Notes: generated from the sequence alone by a model not told the origin. DNA of 64,000 nt from Ruegeria sp. HKCCD8929 (GCF_013031405.1 NZ_WPZY01000015.1:1-64000), one strand, 5' to 3'. Positions 33,745 through 42,706 are shown, counted from the first letter of the stretch. Translations and numbers: made by a program.

Positions 33745-35478
33745 ATGCATCGCGCGTGGATCATATCGGGGTTCCTTCTGGCCGTCGGACTGTTGTCGGC
33801 GGCGGTCTGGTCCTACGGCTATCGGCAGGCGCTGGCGCAGTTGCGTCAGCAGGCCGAGGCGGATCTGGAACTGGCCTCGGACCGGCTGAGCACCCAGTTG
33901 CAGGTCTATCAGGAGCTGGCGGTGCTGATGGCCGAGCATCCCGGCTTGCTGGGGCTGGACGACCCCACCCGGCGCCCGGCGGCCAAGGCGCTGCTGCTGG
34001 AGGTGGCCGACAAGACGGCGGCGCTGGACGTGATCTTTGCCGATACGAAGGGCAAGGTTCTGGCGGCGGCGCAGGGGGTGGCGGGCGGGAATGTCGCGGA
34101 CAGCGCCGCGTTCGCGCGGGCGATGCAGGGCGCCTTGGGCAGTGAACACGGTATCCTCAAATCGCTCGGCCGCCGCACTTTTTCCTACGCGGCCCCGGCC
34201 TTTGGCACGGATGGGCAGGTGCGCGGGGCGCTGATGGTGATCGCCGATGTCGAGGATGTGGAAGAAACCTGGCGCGGGAGTACCCAGGCGGTGTTCTTCA
34301 CCGACCGGACCGGGCGGGTGTTCATCTCGAACCGCTCAGAACTGCTGTTCTGGACCCGGGCGGGCGATGGGCGGGGTCTGGTGCCGCCAACGGCGCGGCC
34401 CACGGATTTCGAAACACAGAGGCTCGGCCCGCATGAGATCTGGCGGCTGGGCTGGGGTCCCTATCTGCCCGCCCGCGCCCTGCATCTCAGCCGCGATCTG
34501 CCGGTGATCGGCATGACCGGCGAGGTGTTGATGGATGTGGCTCCGGCCCGGCGGCTAGCAGGCCTGCAGGCGGCGGCGGTGGCGGCGATCTGTCTGGCCT
34601 TCGGGGCGATGCTGTACCTCGCCACCGAGCGGCGGCGCACACTGGCCGATGCCAACGCGGTGCTGGAAAGCCGGGTGGCGCAGCGGACCCGGGCGCTCAC
34701 CGCCGCCAACACCGCGCTGCGCCGCGAGGTGGCCGAGCGGCAGGAGGCCGAGGCGGCACTGAAACGCGCGCAGGCCGAACTGGTGCAGGCGGGCAAGCTC
34801 AGCGCGCTGGGGCAGATGTCCGCAGGCATCAGCCACGAACTGAACCAGCCGCTGATGGCGATCCAGCAGTTTGCCGACAACGGCGCGGCCTTCGTGAAAC
34901 GCGGCAGGGGCGAGAAGGCGGGCGAGAATCTCGGCCGGATCTCGGAAATGGCCGCCCGCATGGCGCGGATCATCAAGAACCTGCGCGCCTTTGCCCGCAA
35001 TGAAAGCGAGCCCATGGGCAAGGTCGATCTGGTGCAGGTCATCAACACGGCGGTGGAACTGACCGAGGCGCGGTTGCGTGCCGACGGGGTGCTGCTGCAC
35101 TGGCAGGCGCCGACAGGGCCGGTCTTTGCCTGGGGCGGCGAGGTGCGGCTGGTGCAGGTTTTCGTCAACCTGATCAACAACGCTGCCGACGCGATGCAGG
35201 GACAGACGGACAAGCGCATCGAGTTGGAGCTTGCCGCCGGTCCCCGCCTGCAGGTCACGGTACGTGACACCGGGCCAGGGATCGCGGATCCGGACCGCAT
35301 CTTCGAGCCCTTCTATTCGACCAAGGCCGTCGGCAGTTCCGAGGGGATGGGGCTGGGCCTGTCGATCTCCTACGGTCTGGTGCAGAGCTTTGGCGGTGAC
35401 ATTCGCGGCGCCAATACTGGCGGCGGCGCGGTGTTCACGGTCGAGCTCGATTATTTCAAAGAGGATAAGGTTGCATGA
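33745..35478 (+). CDS. dctB: C4-dicarboxylate sensor histidine kinase (DctB type)
   Basis: 577 residues. A membrane segment at residues 5-23, a periplasmic double-PAS-type sensor to about residue 265, a second membrane segment (AAAVAAICLAFGAMLYLA), a coiled coil (residues 300-345), then the kinase: phospho-acceptor His364 in AGISHELNQPLM, N box VNLINNAADAM, G1 DTGPGIAD and G2 GMGLGLSIS. The order and HELNQP string are characteristic of DctB. It senses dicarboxylates and phosphorylates DctD; the stop overlaps dctD by four bases. The ATG at 33745 was chosen over a TTG 36 bases upstream. Confidence 0.88.
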   Translation: MHRAWIISGFLLAVGLLSAAVWSYGYRQALAQLRQQAEADLELASDRLSTQLQVYQELAVLMAEHPGLLGLDDPTRRPAAKALLLEVADKTAALDVIFADTKGKVLAAAQGVAGGNVADSAAFARAMQGALGSEHGILKSLGRRTFSYAAPAFGTDGQVRGALMVIADVEDVEETWRGSTQAVFFTDRTGRVFISNRSELLFWTRAGDGRGLVPPTARPTDFETQRLGPHEIWRLGWGPYLPARALHLSRDLPVIGMTGEVLMDVAPARRLAGLQAAAVAAICLAFGAMLYLATERRRTLADANAVLESRVAQRTRALTAANTALRREVAERQEAEAALKRAQAELVQAGKLSALGQMSAGISHELNQPLMAIQQFADNGAAFVKRGRGEKAGENLGRISEMAARMARIIKNLRAFARNESEPMGKVDLVQVINTAVELTEARLRADGVLLHWQAPTGPVFAWGGEVRLVQVFVNLINNAADAMQGQTDKRIELELAAGPRLQVTVRDTGPGIADPDRIFEPFYSTKAVGSSEGMGLGLSISYGLVQSFGGDIRGANTGGGAVFTVELDYFKEDKVA

Positions 35479-36704
35479 TCCGCAAGGTGCTGCTGGTGGA
35501 TGACGACGCGGCGGTGCGCGAGGCCATGGGCCAGACGCTGGAGCTGGCTGATTACGACGCGATCACCGCGGGCTCGTTCGTGGCGGCCAAGGATCACATC
35601 GCGCCGGGCTTTCAGGGCGTCATCGTCTCGGACATCCGCATGCCCGGGCGCGACGGGTTCCACCTGCTGGCCTATGCGCGCGAGATCGACCCGGAACTTC
35701 CGGTGATCCTGCTGACCGGCGAGGGCGACATTCCGATGGCGGTCAAGGCCATGGGGCAGGGGGCGTTTGATTTTCTGGAGAAACCCTGTGCCGCCGCCGA
35801 CCTGCTGGCGGTGCTGGAAAAGGCGCTGAAGACACGGGCGCTGGTGCTGGAAAACCGTGACCTCAAACGGCAGCTGGAACGCGGCGATCCGGCGGCGCGG
35901 ATGCTGTTTGGCACCTCGGCGCAGGCCGAAGAGCTGCGCAACCGGGTGCGCAGCGTGGCGCCCACCGGGGCCGAGGTGCTGGTCACCGGCCCGGCGGGCA
36001 GCGGCATCTCGAAAGTGGCCGAGGTGGTGCACCTGATGTCGCCCGCAGGCCAGGGCCCGTTCGTCAAACGCCCTGCCGCCGGGTTGCAGGCGTCGGAGTT
36101 CGCACAGATCTGCACGGACGCCGCCGGGGGGTCGGTGTTTCTGGACGAGGTCTCGGCCATGCCCGAGGCCACCCAATATGCCGCCCTTGAACTGATCGAA
36201 CAGGGGGCCGGGGTGCGGATCATAGCGGGCACCACTGCCGATCTGTCCGATCTGGCGGCGCGAGGAGTGTTCAACGCCGATCTCTTCTACCGGTTGGACG
36301 TGATGCGGGTGCGCATCCCGTCGTTGGCGGAACGGCCCGAGGATATTCCGGTGATTTTCCGCCATTACGTGGCGCAGGCCGCCGAGCAGGCCGGGATCGA
36401 GGCGCCCGAGGTGACGCCCGACCATCTGGCGGCCCTCATGGCGCAGGACTGGCCGGGCAATGCACGCTCGCTGATGTCGGCGGCAATGCGATTCGTACTG
36501 GGTATGCCCGAGGACGTGGCCCAGGCCGCCGAGCTGGGGCTGGCCGAGCAGTTGGCGCGGGTGGAGCGGTCCTTGCTGATCGCGGCACTCGGGCGACACA
36601 ACGGCAAGGCCTCGGAGGCCGCCAAGGGTCTGAAACTGCCGCGCAAAACCTTCTACGACAAGCTCGCCCGCTACGGTATCCGGCCCGAGGACTACCGGCG
36701 TTAA
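35475..36704 (+). CDS. dctD: DctD-type response regulator lacking the sigma-54 contact loop
   Basis: 409 residues: receiver domain with phospho-acceptor Asp53 (SDIRMPG) and switch lysine in EKP; an AAA+ domain; and a Fis-type helix-turn-helix at the end (NGKASEAAKGLKLPRKTFYDKL). The AAA+ part is degenerate. The Walker A site reads GPAGSGIS, with Ile178 where lysine belongs. The GAFTGA loop that touches sigma-54 is missing, the sequence passing directly from FVKRPAAGLQASEF to AGGSVFLDE. The FR.DL.YRL arginine is Asn (FNADLFYRL). It is therefore unlikely to drive a sigma-54 promoter and may act with the housekeeping sigma, as Rhodobacter NtrC does. Confidence 0.88.
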   Translation: MIRKVLLVDDDAAVREAMGQTLELADYDAITAGSFVAAKDHIAPGFQGVIVSDIRMPGRDGFHLLAYAREIDPELPVILLTGEGDIPMAVKAMGQGAFDFLEKPCAAADLLAVLEKALKTRALVLENRDLKRQLERGDPAARMLFGTSAQAEELRNRVRSVAPTGAEVLVTGPAGSGISKVAEVVHLMSPAGQGPFVKRPAAGLQASEFAQICTDAAGGSVFLDEVSAMPEATQYAALELIEQGAGVRIIAGTTADLSDLAARGVFNADLFYRLDVMRVRIPSLAERPEDIPVIFRHYVAQAAEQAGIEAPEVTPDHLAALMAQDWPGNARSLMSAAMRFVLGMPEDVAQAAELGLAEQLARVERSLLIAALGRHNGKASEAAKGLKLPRKTFYDKLARYGIRPEDYRR

Positions 36705-36727
36705 TCAAGTAAGGGGTTCTCCCGCCC

Positions 36728-36758
36728 CCTGTGCCCGCATCACAGATGCGGACACAGG
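36728..36758. terminator. Hairpin downstream of dctD
   Basis: CCTGTG-c-CCGCATC pairs with GATGCGG-a-CACAGG around ACA, 13 of 14 positions matching. It lies 24 bases after the dctD stop and has no T run; a second GC-rich hairpin (GCAGCCCGCC/GGCGGGCTGC) follows at 36770-36791. They may slow or end the dctBD transcript. The TGTG/CACA ends resemble the operators further on, so a regulatory role is possible. Confidence 0.4.
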
Positions 36759-36827
36759 CGTTGGGCCGGGCAGCCCGCCGGGGCGGGCTGCGGTCGGAAC
36801 GGGTGAGTCGGGCTGTGATTCGAAATC

Positions 36828-36877
36828 TGTGCGGAAATCCGCACAAAGCCGCCCGGGCCTGTGCGGGATTTCGCACA
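36828..36877. promoter_or_regulatory. Twin palindromic operators upstream of dctP
   Basis: TGTGCG-N6-CGCACA occurs at 36828-36845 and again at 36860-36877, centres 32 bases apart, about three helical turns. They lie within the 363-base gap between dctD and dctP. A TTGACG hexamer at 36912-36917 could be a -35 box; I saw no GG-N10-GC sigma-54 element between the sites and dctP. Paired upstream sites of this form fit a DctD dimer-of-dimers. The rest of the gap (36878-37067) holds A/T-rich promoter sequence and no gene. Confidence 0.6.
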
Positions 36878-37067
36878 GCGCGATTTTCAGCTGACCGTGG
36901 AAGCATTAATATTGACGCGTAACAATCTGTAATTACGTTAAAATAAGACAAGCATTCATGCCGCCCAGCAAAACGTTGAGCGGTTCCCACCGATTCGCTT
37001 CACTCCCTTCAGCGCGCCACATCGGCGCTGCCAGAGCTACTCTGAGAATTTCGGGAGGGAGAAACAC

Positions 37068-38069
37068 ATGAAATTCCTGACAACCGCCGCCACCGCATTG
37101 GCGCTGAGCGTCACCGCCACCGCCGGGTTTGCCGCCTGTGACGACGGCGAGATCGTGGTCAAGTTCGCGCATGTGACCAACACCGACAAGCATCCCAAGG
37201 GGATCGCCGCCTCGCTGCTGGAACAACGCGTCAACGACGAGATGAACGGCACCATGTGCATGGAGGTCTATCCGAACTCCACGCTCTACAACGACAACAA
37301 GGTGCTCGAGGCGATGCTGCAGGGCGACGTGCAGCTGGCCGCGCCGTCGCTGTCCAAGTTCGAAAAGTTCACCAAGCAGTTCCGCCTGTTCGACCTGCCG
37401 TTCATGTTCAAGAATATCGACGCCGTGGACGCGTTCCAAGCCTCGGCCGAGGGGCAGGCGATGATGGACAGCATGCAGCGCCGCGGCCTGCAGGGGCTGG
37501 CCTTCTGGCACAACGGCATGAAGCAGATGTCGGCCAACAAGCCGCTGGTTGACCCCGCCGACGCCAACGGGCTGAAGTTCCGGGTCCAGTCCAGCGACGT
37601 GCTGGTCGCCCAGATGGAAGCCATCGGTGGCTCGCCCCAGAAAATGGCCTTCTCCGAAGTCTACGGCGCACTCCAGCAGGGCGTTGTGGACGGGCAGGAG
37701 AACACCTGGTCGAACATCTACGGCAAGAAGTTCTTTGAGGTGCAGGATGGCATCACCGAGACCAACCACGGCATCATCGACTATCTGGTTGTGACCAGCG
37801 TTGACTGGCTCGACAGCCTCGATCCGGCGGTGCGCGATCAGTTCACCACCATCCTGAAAGAGGTCACCGACACCCGCAACAAAGAGGCCTTTGCCGTGAA
37901 CGAGGCCGCCAAGGCGTCGATCACCGAGGCCGGCGGCACCATCCGCGAACTGACACCGGAACAGCGTCAGGCCTGGGTCGACGCGATGAAGCCGGTCTGG
38001 GAACAGTTCGCCGGTGACGTGGGTCAGGAAAAGATCGACGCCGCACAGGCCATCAACGCAGGCTTCTGA
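37068..38069 (+). CDS. dctP: TRAP transporter C4-dicarboxylate-binding receptor
   Basis: 333 residues with a Sec signal peptide (MKFLTTAATALALSVTATAG, cleaved near GFAA). The mature protein has DctP landmarks: KFAHVTNTDKHPKGIAA, VYPNSTLYNDNKVLEAMLQG, LPFMFKNIDAV, GLKFRVQSSDVLVAQMEAIG with the carboxylate-binding arginine, and QGVVDGQENTWSNIY. GGGAGG precedes the ATG. It captures succinate, fumarate or malate in the periplasm for DctQM. Regulation by dctBD and the twin palindromes is inferred. Confidence 0.9.
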   Translation: MKFLTTAATALALSVTATAGFAACDDGEIVVKFAHVTNTDKHPKGIAASLLEQRVNDEMNGTMCMEVYPNSTLYNDNKVLEAMLQGDVQLAAPSLSKFEKFTKQFRLFDLPFMFKNIDAVDAFQASAEGQAMMDSMQRRGLQGLAFWHNGMKQMSANKPLVDPADANGLKFRVQSSDVLVAQMEAIGGSPQKMAFSEVYGALQQGVVDGQENTWSNIYGKKFFEVQDGITETNHGIIDYLVVTSVDWLDSLDPAVRDQFTTILKEVTDTRNKEAFAVNEAAKASITEAGGTIRELTPEQRQAWVDAMKPVWEQFAGDVGQEKIDAAQAINAGF

Positions 38070-38187
38070 GCCTGCCCGAAACAGGCGCCCGCGTCCGGGG
38101 ACTGGGGAGTATTGGACGCGCGCGCCCCGGCGGGCCTAAGATGAGGCCCGCCAATCCCAATCTTCAAAAACATATGGGGACACTGAG

Positions 38188-38865
38188 ATGTCTGGTGCGA
38201 AATCCGGCCCGCCCGGAATGATCGACCAGATCGAGGAGACCGTGATCGCGGTGCTCTTGGGTCTGATGACAGCGGTGACATTTGCCAATGTGGTGGCGCG
38301 GTTCGCCTTCAACTCGAACATCCTGTGGGCGCTGGAACTGACCGTGTTCATGTTCGCCTGGCTGGTGCTTCTGGGAGCGTCCTATGCGGTCAAGAAACAC
38401 GCCCATCTGGGTGTGGACGCGATCCTGAACATGCTCGCCCCCGCGCCGCGCCGGGTCCTGGCGCTGATCTCGGTCGGCTGCTGCCTGATCTTCTCGCTGC
38501 TGCTCTTGAAAGGCGCCTATGACTACTGGGCCGTCTTCGCCGATCTGCCGCCCACCTCGGGACGTTGGTTCCCGACCGGGCTGGACCTCAAGGCGCGCTC
38601 GCAGAGCTTCTATGAGGTGCAGGACGTCCCCATGGTCGGTTGGCTGCGCTGGCTTGAGGGTGCCATCAACTACGGCGAGGCCTATGAAAAATTGCCCAAG
38701 GTGGTCCCGTATATCGTGCTGCCCATCTCGATGCTGCTATTGGTGATCCGCTTCGCGCAAACCGCGCTGCAGATCCTGCGGGGCGAGGCCGACCGCCTTG
38801 TCGCCAGCCATGAGGTCGAGGACGAACTGGAAGAGGTTCGCGCCCAGCAGGGAGAGCATGACTGA
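38188..38865 (+). CDS. dctQ: TRAP transporter small permease
   Basis: 225 residues with four hydrophobic segments (about residues 15-35, 45-65, 85-110, 165-190) and the DctQ pattern NVVARFAFNSNILWALELTVFMFAW. It contains a longer loop between the third and fourth segments than minimal DctQ proteins, normal for C4-dicarboxylate types. It ends TGATG, overlapping the dctM start by one base. Confidence 0.87.
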   Translation: MSGAKSGPPGMIDQIEETVIAVLLGLMTAVTFANVVARFAFNSNILWALELTVFMFAWLVLLGASYAVKKHAHLGVDAILNMLAPAPRRVLALISVGCCLIFSLLLLKGAYDYWAVFADLPPTSGRWFPTGLDLKARSQSFYEVQDVPMVGWLRWLEGAINYGEAYEKLPKVVPYIVLPISMLLLVIRFAQTALQILRGEADRLVASHEVEDELEEVRAQQGEHD

Positions 38866-40241
38866 TGGAAGTTGTCATTCTCTTTGCCATGGTCATCGGC
38901 CTGTTGCTGATCGGCGTGCCCATCGCCGTCTCGCTGGGCCTGAGTTCCACCATCTTCCTGCTGATCTATTCCGACAGCTCGCTGGCCTCGGTCGCAGGTA
39001 CCCTGTTTGAGGCGTTCGAGGGCCATTTCACCCTGCTGGCGATCCCGTTCTTCATCCTGGCCTCGTCCTTCATGACCACGGGCGGCGTGGCGCGGCGGAT
39101 CATCCGCTTCTCCATCGCCTGCGTCGGCCACCTGCCGGGCGGTCTGGCCATCGCGGGCGTCTTCGCCTGCATGCTCTTCGCCGCGCTCTCGGGCTCCAGC
39201 CCCGCGACCGTCGTCGCCATCGGCTCCATCGTCATCGCGGGCATGCGTCAGGTCGGCTATTCCAAGGAGTTCGCCGCCGGTGTGATCTGTAACGCGGGCA
39301 CGCTGGGCATCCTGATCCCGCCCTCCATCGTGATGGTGGTCTACGCTGCCGCCGTCGAGGTCTCGGTGGGCCGGATGTTCCTCGCGGGCGTCATTCCGGG
39401 CCTGATGGCGGGGCTGATGCTTATGGTCACCATCTACGTCATGGCCAAGGTCAAGAACCTGCCCAAGGGCGACTGGAAAGGCTGGGGCGAGGTCTTCGTC
39501 TCGGCGCGCGAGGCCGGTTGGGGCCTGTTCCTGATCGTCATCATCCTGGGCGGCATCTATGGCGGTATCTTCACGCCGACCGAGGCCGCCGCCGTGGCCG
39601 CCGTCTACGCCTTCCTGATCGCCAGCTTCGTCTACAAGGACATGGGGCCGCTGAGCACCGATGGCGACGCGCCGAACCTGTCGCTGATGAAGAAACCGGT
39701 GGCACTGCTGACCGCGTTCTTCCACGCCGACACCAAACACACGCTGTTCGAGGCGGGCAAACTGACCGTGACGCTGCTGTTCGTCATCGCCAACGCGCTG
39801 ATCCTCAAGCACGTGCTGACCGACGAGCAGGTGCCCCAGCACATCGCCTCGGCCATGCTCTCAGCCGGGTTCGGTCCGGTCATGTTCCTGGTGGTCGTGA
39901 ACGTGATCCTGTTGATCGGCGGCCAGTTCATGGAGCCCTCGGGCCTTCTGGTCATCGTCGCACCGCTCGTCTTCCCGATTGCCATCGAACTGGGCATAGA
40001 CCCGATCCATCTGGGCATCATCATGGTGGTCAACATGGAGATCGGCATGATCACCCCGCCGGTCGGCCTGAACCTGTTCGTCACCTCCGGCGTAGCAGGC
40101 ATGCCGATGATGAGCGTGGTGCGCGCCGCACTACCGTTCCTCGCGGTGCTCTTCGTCTTCCTGATCATGGTGACCTACATCCCGTGGCTCTCCACCATCC
40201 TGCCCAACACCTTCATGGGGCCGGAGATCGTGACGAAATAG
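38865..40241 (+). CDS. dctM: TRAP transporter large permease
   Basis: 458 residues, about twelve membrane segments. Typical DctM strings are LLAIPFFILASSFMTTGGVARRI, FAALSGSSPATVVAIGSI, AGTLGILIPPSIVMVVYA and IGMITPPVGLNLFV. It is the Na+-driven channel subunit partnering DctQ and DctP. A middle insertion with KDMGPLSTDGDAPNLSLM is somewhat longer than in minimal DctM proteins. A terminator follows. Confidence 0.9.
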   Translation: MEVVILFAMVIGLLLIGVPIAVSLGLSSTIFLLIYSDSSLASVAGTLFEAFEGHFTLLAIPFFILASSFMTTGGVARRIIRFSIACVGHLPGGLAIAGVFACMLFAALSGSSPATVVAIGSIVIAGMRQVGYSKEFAAGVICNAGTLGILIPPSIVMVVYAAAVEVSVGRMFLAGVIPGLMAGLMLMVTIYVMAKVKNLPKGDWKGWGEVFVSAREAGWGLFLIVIILGGIYGGIFTPTEAAAVAAVYAFLIASFVYKDMGPLSTDGDAPNLSLMKKPVALLTAFFHADTKHTLFEAGKLTVTLLFVIANALILKHVLTDEQVPQHIASAMLSAGFGPVMFLVVVNVILLIGGQFMEPSGLLVIVAPLVFPIAIELGIDPIHLGIIMVVNMEIGMITPPVGLNLFVTSGVAGMPMMSVVRAALPFLAVLFVFLIMVTYIPWLSTILPNTFMGPEIVTK

Positions 40242-40266
40242 ACCGGGCCCACCTGACCCTCTTACG

Positions 40267-40290
40267 CGGGCGCCCTCGGGCGCCCGTTTT
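40267..40290 (+). terminator. Intrinsic terminator of the dct operon
   Basis: CGGGCGCC (40267-40274) and GGCGCCCG (40279-40286) form a perfect stem around CTCG, followed by TTTT and a further CTTT. It lies 25 bases past the dctM stop. Confidence 0.8.
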
Positions 40291-40371
40291 CTTTCAAATA
40301 CACCGGATCAGCGGGACCTCCGGGCATCGGTCGAGCTAAGTTTCCGCCATTGCAGGGCAGGAGGAACCAAA

Positions 40372-40818
40372 ATGATGACCGACACGGACCGGCGCCTGTT
40401 GCGCGTCGCGTATGACGAGGCGAAGGCCGGGTTTGACGAGGGCGGCTGCCCCATCGGATCGGTGCTGGCGCGCGGCGGACAGGTGGTGGCGCAGGGCCGC
40501 AACCAGCGGGTGCAGCAGGGCGATCCCATCGCGCATGGCGAAATGGATGCGCTCCGCAAGGCCGGGCGGCAAAAGACCTACCGCGACACCGTTCTCTATA
40601 CCTCGCTGTCGCCCTGTATGATGTGCTCGGGCACCATCATCCAGTTCGGCATTCCCCGCTTGGTGATCGGCGATACACAGAATTTCGGCGGCAACGAGGA
40701 GTTCCTGCGCTCGAAAGGCGTTGAGGTTGTCATCGCCGAAGACCCCGACTGCATCGCGCTGATGCGGCGGTTCATCGAGGAAAAGCCTGAGCTTTGGGCC
40801 GAAGACATCGCGGAGTGA
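40372..40818 (+). CDS. Cytosine/nucleoside deaminase, yeast-cytosine-deaminase-like
   Basis: 148 residues of the zinc-dependent CDA fold: Zn ligand and catalytic acid in PIAHGEMDAL (near residue 62) and the C-x-x-C in LSPCMMCSGTII (near 90). The C-terminal RFIEEKPELWAEDIAE closely resembles the end of Saccharomyces Fcy1, and the spacing HGE to PCxxC is also of that type, distinct from the TadA tRNA deaminase. It probably converts cytosine to uracil. AGGAGG lies shortly before the ATG. It is convergent with a methyltransferase gene. Confidence 0.8.
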   Translation: MMTDTDRRLLRVAYDEAKAGFDEGGCPIGSVLARGGQVVAQGRNQRVQQGDPIAHGEMDALRKAGRQKTYRDTVLYTSLSPCMMCSGTIIQFGIPRLVIGDTQNFGGNEEFLRSKGVEVVIAEDPDCIALMRRFIEEKPELWAEDIAE

Positions 40819-40842
40819 GGGCGCCTTGAACTACCACTAGCG

Positions 40843-41475
40843 TCAACTGCCCGCACGAACCGCGCGATACCCGCAACTGGTGCGGGAGGGTGGGCCCTTT
40901 GCAAACCGCACCGTCTCGATCCCGTCAAAGCCCTGCGCGTCAAGCGCTGCGATCACCTCTTCGGGGTGATAAGCCTTGTGCCCCCAGCGCCAGCGCAGCA
41001 AGGCGGTGCACCAATGCGGCTTGCTGATGGCCAGCAGCAGACTGCCACCGGGGCGGAGCGCCTGCCACAGCCGCCGCAGGTTCAGCCCAAGGTCACCGGC
41101 ATGTTCCAGAACATGGGCGCAGAGGATGGTGTCGAAGGACCCCAGATCGGGCAGGCGGGTCAGATCGCCCTGCACAAATGTCAGCCGATCTCCGACCAAC
41201 CGCTCTCGCGCCCGGTCCAGCATGTCCGGCGACGGGTCGAGCAGGGTCAGGTCAGCCGCGTCCCCGGCCATCTCCTGATAGGCCTCGGCCAGCGCGCCGG
41301 TACCGCAACCGGCATCCAGTACCCGACGCGGCGCAGCGGGGCGTCGCCGCAGGTCCAGCTCTGCCAGCATGGCATAGGCTTCGGGGTAACCGAGATTGGT
41401 GATCGAACGATGCCAGCGCCCCGCATGGCGGGCATAGAGCCGCTGCAAACCAGGGGAAAGAGTGGCGCTGGTCAT
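40843..41475 (-). CDS. Class I SAM-dependent methyltransferase
   Basis: 210 residues from ATG 41475. Motif I is VLDAGCGTGALAEAY near residue 53; then LTLLDPSPDMLDRAR (motif post I), FVQGDLTRLPDLGSFDTILCAHVLEH and LRPGGSLLLAISKPHW. It belongs to the UbiE/small-molecule type of methyltransferase. Substrate unknown. It is followed upstream by a MarR gene on the same strand, 42 bases away, so the two may be cotranscribed. Confidence 0.82.
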   Translation of the reverse strand: MTSATLSPGLQRLYARHAGRWHRSITNLGYPEAYAMLAELDLRRRPAAPRRVLDAGCGTGALAEAYQEMAGDAADLTLLDPSPDMLDRARERLVGDRLTFVQGDLTRLPDLGSFDTILCAHVLEHAGDLGLNLRRLWQALRPGGSLLLAISKPHWCTALLRWRWGHKAYHPEEVIAALDAQGFDGIETVRFAKGPPSRTSCGYRAVRAGS

Positions 41476-41517
41476 GGTCCGTTCCGATATCGTCAAGCGC
41501 CTTGACTATATGCCGGA

Positions 41518-41955
41518 TCACGCCTGCGCGTCCAGCAACGATTTCAGCCCGGACCGCAGCGCGTCGAAGCCCGCATTGCCCATGCGCGCGCGCAATTCCT
41601 CCTCGATCTCTGCCTTGATCCGGGTGCCATCCGCCTGAAAGGCAAGGCCCCGTTCGGACAGAACCACCCGTTTCTGCCGCGCATCCCGCTTGTCAGGAAC
41701 CCGCGCCACCACGCCCTCGGCCTCAAGCGTGTCCACCATCTGTTGAATCGCCTGCTTGCTGTGCCCGGTGCGGCGGGACAGCTCGGACTGGTTCAGGCCG
41801 GACGGGCCGATATACTGCATCAGCCGCCCGCGCGCCTCGCCATACCAGCCATACCCCAGCGCCACCATCCGCGCGCGGAACATCCCCTTCCACAGCTCCG
41901 CCGCCCGCGCCAGATCCCAGCCGATATGGTCGGGCCAATCAGGCGCGCCGGTCAC
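41518..41955 (-). CDS. MarR-family transcriptional regulator
   Basis: 145 residues from GTG 41955, four bases after the tpiA stop. The winged helix has LNQSELSRRTGHSKQAIQQMVDTLEAEGVVARVPDKRDARQKRVVLSERG, covering residues 57-105, with the D-R-D-A-R wing tip typical of MarR. The ligand-binding helices flank it. An upstream frame start at 42000 lies inside tpiA and is less likely. The target is unknown; the methyltransferase is the nearest candidate. Confidence 0.82.
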   Translation of the reverse strand: MTGAPDWPDHIGWDLARAAELWKGMFRARMVALGYGWYGEARGRLMQYIGPSGLNQSELSRRTGHSKQAIQQMVDTLEAEGVVARVPDKRDARQKRVVLSERGLAFQADGTRIKAEIEEELRARMGNAGFDALRSGLKSLLDAQA

Positions 41956-41959
41956 GAGC

Positions 41960-42706
41960 TCAGGCGCTTTCCAGCGCCGCGATGATGGGCGAGAAATCAT
42001 CCGCCTTCAGGCTGGCGCCGCCCACCAGCGCCCCGTCCACATTGGGCACGCCAAAGATGTCGGCGGCATTGCCGGGCTTGACCGACCCACCATAAAGCAA
42101 CCGCACCGACCGGCCCACGCCCTCGCCAAAACGCCGCTCCAAACGAGCGCGGATGAAGTCATGCACCTCACCGATCTGCTCCAGCGTCGGCACCTTGCCG
42201 GTGCCGATGGCCCAGATCGGCTCATAAGCCACCACCAGATTTTCACCGGTGCACTGGTCGGGAATCGAGCCCGACATCTGCCCCGCGATGATATCGAGCG
42301 TATTGGCCGCCTCGCGCTGCTCCAGACTTTCGCCCACACAGATCACCGCGATCAGCCCGGCCTCCATCGCCGCGCGGGCCTTGGCGCGGACATCGTCATT
42401 GCGCTCGTCATGATCCTCGCGCCGCTCGGAATGGCCCAGGATCACCGCCGTCGCCCCCGCATCGCGCAGCATCCCGGCGCTGAGATCACCGGTATGCGCG
42501 CCCGAGGCGTTGGCGTGGCAATCCTGACCGCCCACCGCAATCGCGTCTCCGGCCACCTCAGCCGCGCGGTGCAGCAGCGTGGCGGGCGGGCAGATCAGGA
42601 TATCGACACCGGGGGCGGGGTGGGCCGCCGCCAGTGCCTCAAGCTCGGCCAGCGCCGCGCCGGTTCCGTTCATCTTCCAATTGCCAGCCGCCAGTTTCCG
42701 CCGCAT
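41960..42706 (-). CDS. tpiA: Triosephosphate isomerase
   Basis: 248 residues, the normal length. AAGNWKMNG near the start supplies the active-site Asn and Lys, VILGHSERR the catalytic His, VVAYEPIWAIGTG the catalytic Glu with the flexible loop, and LLYGGSVKPGN the phosphate-binding end. The start at 42706 (MRRKLAAGNWKM) is the usual one. It interconverts dihydroxyacetone phosphate and glyceraldehyde 3-phosphate. Confidence 0.95.
   Translation of the reverse strand: MRRKLAAGNWKMNGTGAALAELEALAAAHPAPGVDILICPPATLLHRAAEVAGDAIAVGGQDCHANASGAHTGDLSAGMLRDAGATAVILGHSERREDHDERNDDVRAKARAAMEAGLIAVICVGESLEQREAANTLDIIAGQMSGSIPDQCTGENLVVAYEPIWAIGTGKVPTLEQIGEVHDFIRARLERRFGEGVGRSVRLLYGGSVKPGNAADIFGVPNVDGALVGGASLKADDFSPIIAALESA

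Noticed and set aside
36880..37067. Sigma-54 promoter for dctP
   Set aside because: No GG-N10-GC element found; the best hexamer is TTGACG at 36912, of sigma-70 type, without a good -10 partner.
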